Source: Ailanthus altissimus
Taxonomy: Eukaryota > Streptophyta > Magnoliopsida > Sapindales > Simaroubaceae
Reading direction: 5' to 3'
NCBI GenBank assembly: GCA_946807835.1
Contig: OX327700.1
Location: 22,542,001 to 22,606,000 of the forward strand
DNA: 64,000 nucleotides
The notes beneath the pieces are model-generated. The model saw only the letters and a list, made by a program, of their open reading frames with translations. It was not told the DNA's origin and ran no database searches. Below, in pieces: positions 1-11,734 of this stretch; within the stretch, counting starts at the first letter, position 1, and each line of letters starts with the position of its first letter. A program made the position numbers and the translations under genes.

Positions 1-1130
1 ATTGCTTAATGCTAAAATTATGGTGCTGCAAGCCTTTTTCTGAATCGCGTCTTAATCTTTCTGCCCGAACTTTAAAGTTGTCATCTCTTTACTAGTTAAG
101 GAATTAGCTTCCTTAAAGGCTGAGTCTAGCAATTCCTTCACTAGTTGAGCCTTAACATTTTTTCTCTAAAGATTGAAGTCATTTATCCCATTGAATTTCT
201 CTATTTCTTGCTTGATTTTAGCTATGGTTTAAATATCTCTGATGTGTATTATTGAATCTTGGCTTTGATACCAGTTTATTGGAGAAATCACCCATCTCCC
301 CGTGAGAATAGGTTAAAGGAAAGAACCCTAACCAAGTTTAACCTTGAACTCTAACCTATTTGTACAGTAAAGTAACATGTATATCAAGCAAAAATAACAA
401 AAATTCAAAGTAGAAAATAAAGAGTACAACACAATCACTTATATGGTTTGGCTAAATTTCCTACGTCCACGGTAGATCTTAGGATCCTAACCTTTCTTAT
501 TAACTCCATTTACAAGCAAAACTCAATAAAGAACCCTTAAAAGAGCTTAATGTTTAGTGTACCCTTACTCTACCATGAACAATAAACACCTAAACAAAAG
601 TTCCACCCTAGTGCACACAAGCACTTAGTGTCTACCTAGTTCTTTCCTCTTTTAGAGTCTCTCTTAATATTTTATTTTAACTAAAGAATTTACAAAGGTT
701 TATATAGGGGTTATTTCATGCCTACTAACCCGAATCTTTATTGGAGTAAGATTCCATTTATTTTGGAAGTTCAAAACTTTCAAAAACTTAAAAATCTGAA
801 ACAAAAATGGACTCTGCCCGCTTTGGCACTGTGACGTTGAGGTCTTGACCTCGCAGCGTTGAGTATGTCATATCCAGTGCTGCAGCACTGTGTTTCTGAT
901 TTGGGCACCGCAGAACTCAACCCTGAGCGTTGTGATGTTCAGCCTTGTTACCAGCTCCACGATTTTTTCTTGCTTTCTTCTCCTTTTCGAGTTCTGTTTC
1001 GCTTCCTCCTTCGTGTCTCATACACCATAGACTTCCCCATATGTGTTTCACATGTTCTAAACTTCTTGTGACTCTACTCTTTGATATTATTTTTAATTCT
1101 TACCTAGATTATTGAATCACTAAATCTCCA
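1..1130 (-). mobile_element. 5' end of a Ty1/copia retrotransposon, cut by the window edge
   Basis: Read on the minus strand, 280-1130 is a 5' LTR of about 850 bp that begins at the CTCCA end near 1130 and finishes near 280. It is followed by a tRNA-Met primer-binding site (TGGTATCAAAGC, complement of 261-273) and then by the start of a decayed gag. Around 150-220 the minus strand reads like the copia gag N-terminus (KFNG-IND-FNL, then a stop where W is usual, then REKM). Several stops break it, so it is not coding. The rest of the element lies outside the window. The boundaries rest on LTR-like ends only, because no target duplication can be checked. A short plus-strand reading frame at 859-1071 lies inside the LTR and is not a gene. 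Confidence 0.75.
261..273 (-). other. Primer-binding site (initiator tRNA-Met type) of the copia element
   Basis: The minus strand reads TGGTATCAAAGCC just inside the LTR end. It is one base off the common plant TGGTATCAGAGC. Confidence 0.75.
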
Positions 1131-2078
1131 ATAGACAAGTAGTTTCTTATGTTTACGTAAATACGTAACAATGGACCATAATAATTTTCTCTCGACTCCA
1201 TTAAAATGCTATGAAAAAAATGGCATACACCATTTGCTTATAATCTGTCTCAACCTTCAAAGGACCTATAAATAATCCTCGACACTTAAAATTTCATAAA
1301 TCCTATAAAGCAATTAGCAACAGAAAGCATTTTGTAGAGAAAGGTGACCATAAAGAGATAATAGATTTTGACAAGTACATCAGCACTGATCCCCTCAAGT
1401 CTCAAAGAATTTATCCAAAGTTAATCAACTTTATTCAAATTGAAAAGACGCATCCACATTCAGCTTACAGACACTCGCTGGTAGTGGCCTTCCATCTCAA
1501 AGTTGCTATATCACAACCTCTCACATGGCCAACATCTTTTCTGCCATGGATTAAGTACTGAAGAACTTGCAATTCCTAAATTCAAATAGCAATGTCTTGC
1601 CTTTTGAATCATAGTTTCTACAGAAAAGTCACCATGTACTCTATACAATCGACCATTTCGAGCATTTCAGCAACCCTATAATAACATACAAAAAAATCAA
1701 GGTCATAAATAGAAAAAGTTTGAAACACTTACATGATTAATGTCCTTAGGCATTGGCTAGTAAAATCTAGTACTATTGAAGAAAAATATGTGTATTCCCA
1801 AATTATAGAGATCAAGTGAATTGAGTAATGCATGAAAGCTTGTCTCTAGACATTCTCCTACGAAAAATAGGTTAGATGTACGTCCACATGCCAATTAGAT
1901 AAATTCGACAAAGTTGGTAAGATGTAAGGGTTAGGCAAATGGAACCGGTACGAGACCTGATCGGTCCTTTATCTCGTTCGGGATAGAGAAATCTGTCCCA
2001 AACAGGGCATGTTTCAGTTCGGGCCTTGTTCCGACCCGTCTAGGATAGGTTGGGACACGGGCCAAAACTTGGACATGA
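1131..2078. other. Gene-less stretch
   Basis: I see no open frame of useful length, RNA gene or clear element end here. A locally GC-richer patch around 1930-2060 contains near-repeated words (gttcggga, gttcgggc, gacccg), but I cannot assign it. Confidence 0.4.
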
Positions 2079-2450
2079 AAAATTCAATTTAAATATCAAC
2101 TATATTAAATATTATAATTTTGATTTTAATTTCTATTACATTAAATCATAAATGTTATAATTTGATTTGGCAAATCTAATTTCAATTTCAGTACGTTAAG
2201 TATTATAATTTCAATTCTTATTTCAATTTTAATTACGTTAGATGTTATAATTCTAAATCTAAACTTAATTTCAACTATGTTAAATATTGCAATTTCGATT
2301 CTAATTTTCAATACGTTAAATCATAAATATTGTTATTCCAATTCGAAAAATTTAATTTCAATTTCAATTACGTTAAGTACTATAATTTTAATTATAATTA
2401 TAATTTTAATTTCATTAAATGTTATTGCTAACCATTTGATCTCATACCAT
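2079..2450. repeat. AT-rich degenerate tandem repeat
   Basis: A loose unit of about 50-60 bp recurs six or seven times, built on the words ATTTCAATTNCGTTAAAT and TATAATTT(C/T)GATT. The copies are diverged and unequal in length. The short plus-strand frame at 2277-2459 is a product of the repeat and is not a gene. Confidence 0.65.
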
Positions 2451-2985
2451 AAATTTTGAAGAGTAAGGGTTGATCGTGAATTTAACAATCAGTAGCTTTT
2501 GCAGTTGGAAGACAAAGCTCTAGATTTGCCACTAGCATCATTGAGGGTGACAGATGCTTAATGAGGACTTTTCCACTTCAAGTATCAAGGGAGTTCCTTT
2601 TCTGCCTTTTAGTATATTCTTGTTTTGTATGAATTTTAGCCTAAGTGATAATGATGGCAAAAATTGAGCTATGATGAGATTAAATAAGTCTTTTAAAAGA
2701 TATCCAATTGAGTTTTTCATCAAGAAATTATTAATTACAATTTATGACTAATTCGGCTAATTATATTGAATGATGCTATAATAATTATATGGCTTCTCAT
2801 GCATATAACTTTGGATCATGTAATAGGTTATACTTTATTCTTAACTTACAGATTGATAATTGAATTCCTTTATAGTTTTTCAAAGCTTGGCCTTAGCTTT
2901 CTTAATATGACCTACCATATGACTAATGTGTGCTATAATAGCTAAACATAAGTGCATGCTATCATATCGAGTAATATAAGATTTT
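2451..2985. other. Gene-less stretch
   Basis: No coding, RNA or element signal that I can support. The minus-strand frame at 2538-2723 has no recognisable domain. Confidence 0.4.
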
Positions 2986-2989
2986 AAGT

Positions 2990-4160
2990 TTAAATATCGT
3001 TCCTATAAGGACTATATGATCTAATTCTTTCAATCAAATGCTAAAATTATAATACTTAACTTTTATTCAGAAAAACTAAAATGTGATCAATCAATTAATC
3101 TAGTTATATAAAATTAAACTAAACCTAAATAACGAATAAACAAAGAGTTGAATTGACTAATTGATAATAATCTATGGCTTAAACTTATCTCTTAATATTT
3201 TATTGGATTCATTAACTTCTTAGTTAATCTCTAAATACAAATTAATTGGCTTAAATACTAATCTCATCACAAGCTTGTATTGATGGTCAAGTGACTATAT
3301 TATGCATTCTAACAACTACCTATATGTCTTTGGCAATTAGAATAGAATGTAATTCATTAAGATCAAGTCTAAATCTTACCATACATGTTATCTAGGTATA
3401 TGTTTATCCTACATGGAACTCATAGTTGTTATCCTATGACCATGCATCAAATTATCTTAGGCTAAACACATAAATCTTTTTGTCAAGGTCATTATGGTTC
3501 CTTAATCATTCAAAATATTGACCAAATATAATAAAAGTATTAAACATAAGATATAATGAATCAATTATATGTATTAAGTTAATAAACTAAGAGCTAGCAA
3601 AATTCAACTATATGCTAGGTTCAAAAGTTTAATCCTAGAAGTAAAAACTTAGGCTATGATGAAATAAAAAGTTATAGAGCTTATTAAGAATAACATAAAA
3701 ATCATCAAAAACTAGAAAGATAAAGAATTGAATAGATAAAATTAATTTTTCTGCAATCTTCAATCTTCTAGTCTTCTTGATATTCCAAAAATTGCTCTTT
3801 TTCTCTTTTTTCTTCCATCTCCTCTTGATTCTTTTAATTGGACTTTTTGATCTTCTATTTATAGGTTGAGATCTTCAATTTAAGATAAAATATCAAATAT
3901 AAGTCAGATTAAAATTACTATTCATGTAGCGCTATGGCGCTCATTTTTAGATGCTACAGTACTCGGCATTGTAGTAAATTATTGTAGCAATTTGATGTTT
4001 TTGTTTTATTTTCTTCGGGTTTTCATTCCCATTTACTCTATTGACTCAAAACTTACAAAATAACAATAAAAAAAATAAAAAAGTTAAATAATCTTAATTT
4101 AAATGAACAAATATTAAGTTTGAAAAATAAAAATATTAGACATAATTAACCCTTATTAGT
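2990..4160. repeat. LTR-like repeat remnant (solo LTR or similar), ends uncertain
   Basis: The stretch has the texture of a long plant LTR: a motif near 2998 (ATCGTTCCTATAAGGAC) resembling the conserved tcgwtcccacgagga word seen again at 10220-10245, long AT-rich sequence without frames, a pyrimidine tract at 3795-3840 and a TATA-like word (ctatttataggt) at 3858-3869. No target duplication or paired LTR was found, so both ends are approximate. Confidence 0.35.
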
Positions 4161-4266
4161 GATATAACTCCGATTTGCATTAATTTTATAGCCAATTGTT
4201 TAATTTCAAGTACATCTAGGCTGGAGGTCCATCATAATCTAATTTAAATGATGGAATCTAATTTGC

Positions 4267-4288
4267 ATATATATATATATATATATTA
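4267..4288. repeat. (AT)n microsatellite
   Basis: Eleven AT dinucleotides. A second AT run lies at about 4688-4712. Confidence 0.9.
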
Positions 4289-4550
4289 ATCATCTGTTGC
4301 AACTTTGAATTAGGGTAGCTTACAACCTACAACCCATTCATGTTATTTTACTTTTTTATTGCTTAAAAGATAACAGTAGATGAGGAAAATGTTAAGTAAA
4401 TAGAAATATTGCAAAAATCATATTCCTTAGCAATTCATTGACACTCATGATGGTTAGTTTTCACTTAGTCTTAAACAACAAAAAGAAATACTTGCTTTTT
4501 TCTTCTAAAAAAAATATTTAGTGGTTTTCTATTAAAATGACAATTTTTTT

Positions 4551-5500
4551 CACTACCTAAGTCATGTTATAACCCTTATTTCTTTCAACTGTAGAGTATT
4601 CTAATGCATAGTCGTTATGCTTTGTGTGCAGGTGCTCTTGGGATTCAGTGAAGGAAATATATACTACAAATACTATCAATTTTGTGTTTATATATATATA
4701 TATATATATATTATTTTCATCAGTATCTTTCTATCGTTAGCTTTTAAAAAATTACAATATAACTTGGGAAGAACATTGATGATAGAGTTGATCAATATTT
4801 ATGTAATTTTTTTAAGTACTCTATATTAAGATTTAATATATTTTTTGATAGTATGTTATAAAGTAATATAGTTATATGAATTTTAAATTAACTTTTATGA
4901 ATCAAATTTTTTAGAGATATAAATTATACGTATAGAAATATATATAAATTAAAAGGTTTTTGAACAACAAAATATATATATAAATAATGTGTACAGAAAA
5001 TTACATTTATCGACATAAAATATCTTAATTTCGTGTTAATTTTTATCATAAATTTGTGATAGTTATTTTATCACAATATCAACTATCACCTAGACTTCAC
5101 TTTCGACGTGGCAACTGCCATGTCAATTGGTACATTGTATACTAACTCAACTTATTTTGCCACCTAGAAATGCTATGCTAGATGCGACGTAAGATTTTAA
5201 GACAAATATGTGATAAAAATTTTATGTCACATGTTCTATCTAAAAGTATTTTATCGCAACTTTGTGATAGAAAAATTCTATTGTAACTTTATAAGTGTCA
5301 CCTATTGTGATATAATTATTTTGTCATGATAAGTGCTTTGGGACAGAAATTTTTTATTATGAAAGTCTTATTTTATAATAAGGCAAAAGTTATAGTAACT
5401 CCATCTATGTGATTATAAATCCCATAAATTAGATTTATATAGATAAAAATAAATTACTTATTGCCTTATAATACTATTGTCAATATACATAGTTGTAGTG
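4551..5500. mobile_element. Possible CACTA-like DNA transposon remnant
   Basis: The left end reads CACTACCTAA at 4551. The right end reads AGTTGTAGTG at 5491-5500, which is an inverted CACTACAACT. Inside, from about 5010 to 5340, short words of the type TTTGTGATA and TATCACA recur in both orientations, as in subterminal repeats of CACTA elements. There is no transposase. The 3-bp flanks (ttt and aaa) do not match as a target duplication, so this call is weak. Confidence 0.3.
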
Positions 5501-6244
5501 AAAAAGTTGAATAATCAATTCTTAATGAATTCTATGAGCCATTATTGCTTGGTAGTAGGTTAAGACTACCTAACATACTTTATGGAGATTTACCTAAGTG
5601 AGTAAAAAATTGGATTGGTTCCTATAAAAGCAAAGTAAACATCTATAAAATACTCATGAAGTCAAAGATAGCACAAGGACATAAAGTGTAATATCACTAA
5701 ATAACAATTTTTATATAGAAATTAATGTGAGTAATTAGTTTATTGACTCATATTAAAGGTACTAAAAGTTCATAGAAATTACAAGTTTCACCTTATGTGT
5801 AAGATGCGATTGATAACTAAGTAAGTGATTCATAACCTAAAAAACACCAACTCATATACAGTGATTTCTAAAATTGATTTTAATAATAAAAATATCTTGT
5901 GTATTTTAAAATATGTGGATATTCCAATATACAAAAAATCCACATAGAAGAGAAATGACTTACAAAGTTTATATATAGTAGCTCTTCCACTAAGTAGTAA
6001 TAAGTCAAGGACTAAGGAGCCTCATGCGCACGAGAATATGACAACCCAAGCCTATTTCAAGAATTTATTCCGAAAATCAACATAAATTGGTCCACATTTT
6101 GTTGTTTTTAGGTATTGATCTTAATATTGAATTTTTTGGGCTTTAATTGATTCGAATTTTGAAATTTTGAATTAAAATTTATATCAATTTATTAATGTTG
6201 AAATAGTTGATGATAGTTAAAGGGTAACAATCATTGTAACTAAC
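5501..6244. other. Gene-less stretch
   Basis: Nothing supportable was seen apart from AT-rich sequence. Confidence 0.4.
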
Positions 6245-6646
6245 TGTTAGAATTAAGCATGGTGACTGTCTAAACAGTCACCATTGCTAACAGTCTTAAT
6301 GATTATTAGAAGAGACATGGTGATTATCTGAACAATCACCAATGCTACTATATTTATGTATGGTTGTAGAATTACGAAGACATCAAATTCTTTCCCTTCT
6401 TCTTTCTTCACTGTTGTTGCAAAATTGTCAAAAGAAATTCCTTTCATTATTGTTCAAATTGTTGCATTAAAAATGCATTTTTATAACAATCAACCATTCT
6501 ATCTTGGGGCTATACGACCAATAAATATAGCTACATCATGATTTACTCCTACAGAGGTAGATTTAATCTTTAAAAACAGTGCATCTGCACACCTTGGTTT
6601 TTTCTATTTTAACATTATCTTGTTGTAGTCTTCCAATTTTCTAACA
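6245..6646. repeat. Short solo-LTR-like element with TGTTAG...CTAACA ends
   Basis: The 402-bp stretch starts TGTTAGAATTAAG and ends CCAATTTTCTAACA, so its ends form a short inverted repeat of the TG..CA kind used by copia LTRs. A potential hairpin lies at its start (6259-6284). The flanking pentamers (ctaac and catta) do not match, so insertion is not proven. Overlapping short frames on both strands (6253-6447, 6356-6541) have no recognisable domain. Confidence 0.4.
6259..6284. repeat. Perfect 11-bp inverted repeat (hairpin), followed by a diverged copy
   Basis: ATGGTGACTGT, a 4-base loop and ACAGTCACCAT form a perfect stem. A diverged copy of the same hairpin follows at about 6317-6343 (ATGGTGATT...AATCACCAAT). 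Confidence 0.8.
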
Positions 6647-9035
6647 CATTATTGAGTAATAAATCCATTTGCAAATAAGGAAAAAAAAAATTGAAAGGGG
6701 ACTGAGTTGTATTTGTATGCTGGCATAAACCCGAGTTTCCAGGTCAGGTTACATTTTTAATCTCTATAAATTGTCACAATAGTTGTTTACCTTCTTTATA
6801 TGTCTTTTAAAATCTCGTTACCTCCTACTATCTTATTTAGGATCACCATCCAATTTTTTTTTTTTTACTTTAATATTCAAAGAAAGATTTAGGTGAAATA
6901 GGAGGAATACGTCATCCATGCGTTTGTCCAATAGAATTTTTCTACTCATGCTTTTGTTTGTTAAATTGGGGCAGACCATAGTAATAGTAATACTGAAGAT
7001 AGACAAAAGAATTTTATTAGATGATTCCATTAGAACCATTTTACCTAAGTTTTTTCTCTATTATTTAACAATTAATAACATTTTAATCTCTAAAATTAGT
7101 ACAAACAATATTTTTACCCTCTTTTAATTTACATCTACACAAACTAATATATTTTGAAAAATATTAATATTTAATTTTACATATTTATTTTAATAAGGGA
7201 TTTCCAAGATCAATTTTAAAAAAATTTTATAGATCTAGAAATATGTATTTCTAATTAAGATATAAAAAATACGGTAATTACTTCATAATATATTTTTTTC
7301 CATATCAATATTTCTTAAGAATATCAATAATTAATTCATAAGAATAATTTTTTCTCATATCCACATTAATTAACTCTTGCTCGCACAGGGGTGAACTGAG
7401 GAGGGGAATGATTTACATATAATAAAAAAAATAAAGAAAAGATAAAATATATAAAAAGATATGATAATTAATTCCGAGAGAGTTTTTTTTTTCACATCCA
7501 TGTTTTCTATATCCTTGTTATTTAAAAATATTTATTTTAATTAAAATATAATTAATGTTGTAATTATTACCATATTAATTAAACATATGTATATTTCCAA
7601 TAACCGTATTTTTTCCAAGATGATCATAACTAATGGAAATCAATTATTAAAAATAAATATTTATAATTAACTAATAATATTTCTAAAAAATATGAATATA
7701 TAAAGTAATCAAATATAGGTGCAGATGTCAATTGCTAAAAGTAAGACAATAAAAGCAATATTTTTGTTAAATTTGGGGGAGAAAAGTGTTATTTACTTAC
7801 CCTATAAATATTAATGTAAAAAATATTTTTGTTCCTGAACAATGTCCCTAACCCTAAATATAAGACTTTTGGTAAGAGCAGGTTTTACGCAGCAGAAGCA
7901 TAAAATTATGGTTGATTTCAAGAGTGAAAAAGAATTCATAAAATTTTTAGAAAAGCAACTCCTAAGGGTTAAGATTTTGCTGCTTCTTTATATCATTCTC
8001 CCAATGACACACACTAGCCACAGACTACAATTCCAAATTGTTGACAGGAGTCTGCGATTGGGTTTTGGTGAATCTTTTTAATTTATTTGTGGTGCACGAG
8101 GGATGAGATGATACCGATTGAAACTTAATTTTATGAATTCAACGTCTTCCATTAACAGGTTTGCGGCCGAATTAGGAACAGTGAAATGCACTTTTATGAA
8201 TGGGTTATGCATGAAAAAGTTCCGAAAGCAATTTCTTCTCCTCTTTATTTTGGCAAGTGGAATATTCACCATCTTTTATTAGTGTGATTGAAGCAAAGTT
8301 TGGTTAATGTGGAATGTGTGATCATCCTCAAGCCACAAATACATTTCGATGTGGGTAATCTTTTTTCTTTATATTCTTCCTGTGATGTAGTGTTTCCTTT
8401 TTCTTGATACATCCAGTTGCTTCTGTTAAAGATGGAAAGGTGGGATCTTTATTGAATTTACTAGATTTGATCCTAACAACAATCAAATTGACTTTTTCGT
8501 AAACACTAAAATATATTTATTGAGATAAAATATAAAAATACAGACAACAAATAATTGTAGGAAAAAATATTATTTTAACCAAATTTAAATTGTGGGAGTT
8601 TACTTTTAAACTATCATATACTACTGTTAAATTTTTTTTTATAAATGAAGGCAAAGAATATCGAGGGGTGTAATTTTATAAATTTAAAGTTATTTTAATT
8701 TAGTGAATTTAAAGTGTGGAGTTATAGCCCCACACTATATTCAAAATGCATAACTTAACTTTATGACTAGATACTGTGGATACGGAAAATTTGAGGTTTT
8801 ATTATAGTTCTCTTGATAAGCTAAGTGGGTGGACAGAATTGGTGGTTTCATTATACTTCTCTTGATTTCAACTCTTATATGATGATCAGTTATAAATTTA
8901 TTAAGGAATTTGAAACGTTATGTATGCAAATTGCAACACAGACCTAAAAACCATCCAATGCTAAAAGATAGCAGAAAAAGTAATCAACTTCATAGAGAAA
9001 TTAGACACGTGAGGAAAAAAGTAGTTCTTCTATGA
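6647..9035. other. Gene-less AT-rich stretch
   Basis: Several open frames of 60-80 codons occur on both strands (for example 7842-8081 plus and 8078-8272 minus). None shows a domain, a plausible promoter context or a homologous exon structure that I recognise. I see no RNA gene. Confidence 0.4.
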
Positions 9036-9260
9036 TGATGACTAACTTTTTCTAGAAAAATATATATATAATTGAAAATCTGTAATGAGGCTTAAACGTT
9101 TATGGAAACGTCATCGTCTACTAAAAGCTAGTTTTGATGCTGAAAATTGCAGCCGTTTAGTGATGCACTATCTATCTTTCTGTCTTTTGCGGAGCTTTAA
9201 TCAATTAAATCAGAACAGTATATCTATGAGAATATTTAATTGTCAAAAAGAAAAAGAAGA
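9036..9260. repeat. Segment duplicated at about 61765-61980
   Basis: Both places share a word of about 20 bp, GGAAACGTCATCGTCTACTA, followed in the same order by AAAAGCTA, then CTTTCTGYSWTTTGYGGARCTTTAA and further matches. Both are plus strand. The second copy has a TATA-like word (ctataaaagc at 61813), so these may be old 5' flanks of related genes that are now lost. Confidence 0.5.
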
Positions 9261-9300
9261 GGAAAGAGTTGTGTATTCGTCATCTTAATGAAATTATGGC

Positions 9301-9447
9301 ATTTTAATGGATTTCAAAAGTTGGACCTGCCTGGTTAAATTGTGCACCGAATTTTACTGGTTCAATTCCAGCAGAACATTTGATGATTCTTATAAATCTA
9401 TAAATCCGATTACATATATGCTTCTTATGAACAATGGATTTTAGCGG
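9301..9447 (+). pseudogene. Fragment of an LRR receptor-like gene
   Basis: The plus strand can be read in pieces as leucine-rich-repeat text: FQKLDLPG near 9314-9338, then FTGSIPAEHL near 9353-9382, which fits the plant LRR consensus xFxGxIPxxL of receptor-like proteins and kinases. Stops and frame changes separate the pieces, and no other repeats or kinase domain follow. The old copia element begins at 9448, and 26182 onward could be the far side of the same gene, but that side is too short to confirm. I read it as a decayed receptor gene scrap into which the copia element jumped. Confidence 0.45.
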
Positions 9448-10117
9448 CATGAGAATATTGATTAAAATTATCGGAATATAATTTAAAGAATAAATTAAGT
9501 GTGTAGGGTATGTAAGAATTGAAGATAAATGCAAAAGAAAATGAAAGTCAAAGGCACGGTGCTCAGGTGTGGGTGCTGCGACAATAAGGTGCTGGGTGAC
9601 GCAACGCCTGAAACAGAACCTGAACGCCTCGGCACCAAAAGCCCATCGCCATGGCGCCCATCACAGGAAAGTGTTTCCTATTTTTTTGCTTCTTATTTTA
9701 TCTTCCTCTTACTTCAGGACTTCCTAATACGACTTTCACATATTTTGGGTAAACCTAAAACGTCTTAAAGCCTGCATAAAGGCTTTCTGTTGGCTTGTAA
9801 ACACATCTTATTAAAATTGAAGCGAGATCTTTGTAATCAAACATACTTTGTGATTCTTAGTGAGAGAAAATTCCTTAGTTGCAAGAGAGAGTATTTTTTT
9901 TATGAGTCTTTCTTGTAAAATACGTATTTTGTGAGTGCCTTGTGATTCAATAATAAGAGTGAGTGATCTTGATCCGCCGTAAACATAGGCAAGTTGCTGA
10001 ACTACGTATATTTTTATATGTTCTTTTTCTACCTTTCTCTCTCTTGAATTCCATAATTGCTTGTTTTGCACTATTTACTTGGGTGATATTGCTTGTTTGT
10101 GTGCTTCCGCTTCAATA
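9448..10117 (+). repeat. 5' LTR of the old copia element
   Basis: It aligns along its length with 25573-26176. The start CATGAGAATATT corresponds to TGTGAGAATATT in the 3' LTR, and the end TTCAATA to TTTAACA. It includes the GC-rich stretch full of GGTGCT/GGCACC words at about 9555-9665 and a promoter-like region. The short plus-strand frame at 9529-9768 lies inside it and is not a gene. Confidence 0.8.
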
Positions 10118-10120
10118 AAT

Positions 10121-10132
10121 TAGTTATCAGAG
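10121..10132 (+). other. Decayed primer-binding site of the old copia element
   Basis: TAGTTATCAGAG sits three bases inside the 5' LTR end and matches TGGTATCAGAGC at most positions. Confidence 0.65.
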
Positions 10133-10139
10133 TTTGGTT

Positions 10140-11700
10140 TTTAAGTACACATGATTACACTAAAGTATGAGTGTTTACGCTCAAAATATAACGCGGCTAT
10201 CGTAGTATAGATTGAGGTGTCGATCCCACGAGGAAGTTCTTGGTAAAATAGGTTGGTAAAGTAAAATATTAAAGCAGTAGCAAATGATAAAATTAATTGA
10301 TTTAAGTAGATGAGATAGGTTTGTCTATGATTTGAAGGAAATGTCTTATGATAATTCAAACAAGGCCTCGAGAATCACAATTATACTTTAGAAATCTACT
10401 CTACACTTTGATTCAATGCTTATAACTCAATTGAAAGTTTCACATCCCAAACAATCAATCGGAAGATAGGTAAAATATAGCACATTTGATAACACATGTA
10501 TTTGATGTAATTAAACTCTTTGCAAGCATTAACACACATCATGTTCATCTATACAAGTTATCTAAGATCGACAATATATCACTTTGACAATATTGCAGTA
10601 AAATATCAACTTAAATATCAAACATTTATTGCCCTTATATGTTATCCAAGATCGACAATATATCAATTTGACAATACTGCAGTAAAAGATTAACATATAA
10701 AACAATGTAACCAGTAACAATTATAGTTCACCAAGAATCACATAAGAAAAGTATGACTGAACTTATATGAGACATTAGAATTATAATCTCTGGATTGTAG
10801 AAAGTAGAATAGATAAAAGTTTAATCAAAATCAAACTTACAAATATTTGTAGCTCTTGGCAACGAATCAAAGCATAGAAGTAGATTTATTACACATAAAA
10901 GTTCATCTCTTAACCTTGCCAAGAACTTTAGCCTAAATTACAATACATGTTAATGAGAAGAAAAGAAGAGAGAATTATCTAATGTTAAAAATGTCCTAAG
11001 AGTCTCCTTATATAGGCAATGAATGGACATATGTCATGGATGACATCAATCTTCAATAATTTTAAGCTAATAACTTGTTTATCCACTTGCAGCACATTTT
11101 TTATAATGTAAATGACCGATTTAGCTTCTGAAGCCGACATGAAAGTTGTAGAATTTTATCTCTTCTTTCAATAGGAACCAATTTCATGCAAATTGGATGA
11201 GTGTCCAATGAGATATGAGCAAAATTCCAAAGACACATCAGATTTCAGCCAACAACCATTTTACACACTTGCAATGCAATTTGGTCCATGATAACGGCTG
11301 ATTTGAACTTTACCATCAACATACGAGTTGTTGATAATTAAGTTAGAATTTTACAGCTTCAAGAATTATACCAATTGAGTACGTAATTTGTGAGATACGG
11401 TCCAAATACGTGAGTTGGGTCAAGCTGGCAGAAGTTGTAACTCGATTCTATTGTATCTCAATTTTTGGTCCATAACATGTTGGATTTTCCTTTTCCACTA
11501 TTCTTCAAATTTATGTAAGATTGAGTCATGTTGCACCAGGTTCAAGAATTTCTTCATTTTGATTTCTACATTGAGAGTTATGTCTATTTTACCTAAACCT
11601 GTCCAAATGACATTCATTAATCATAATTTAAGGAGAACACTTTATTTCAAGCTAAAATTATAGAAAATGATAAAATTAGTGACATTAAATGATGACTGAA
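10140..11700. repeat. LTR-like insertion in the leader of the copia element
   Basis: This 1.5 kb separates the copia primer site from gag and has no copia content. It begins near a word typical of Ty3-type LTRs (GTGTCGATCCCACGAGGA, 10218-10235). It also holds an internal direct repeat: 10557-10603 and 10641-10687 match at nearly every base (word ATCGACAATATATCA, spacing 84 bp). Orientation and exact ends are not resolved. Confidence 0.45.
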
Positions 11701-11734
11701 TCTCTTAACAAATATGCATTTTTATGTGTTCATC

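Noticed and set aside
859..1071. 70-codon plus-strand frame
   Set aside because: It lies wholly inside a copia LTR and has no domain.
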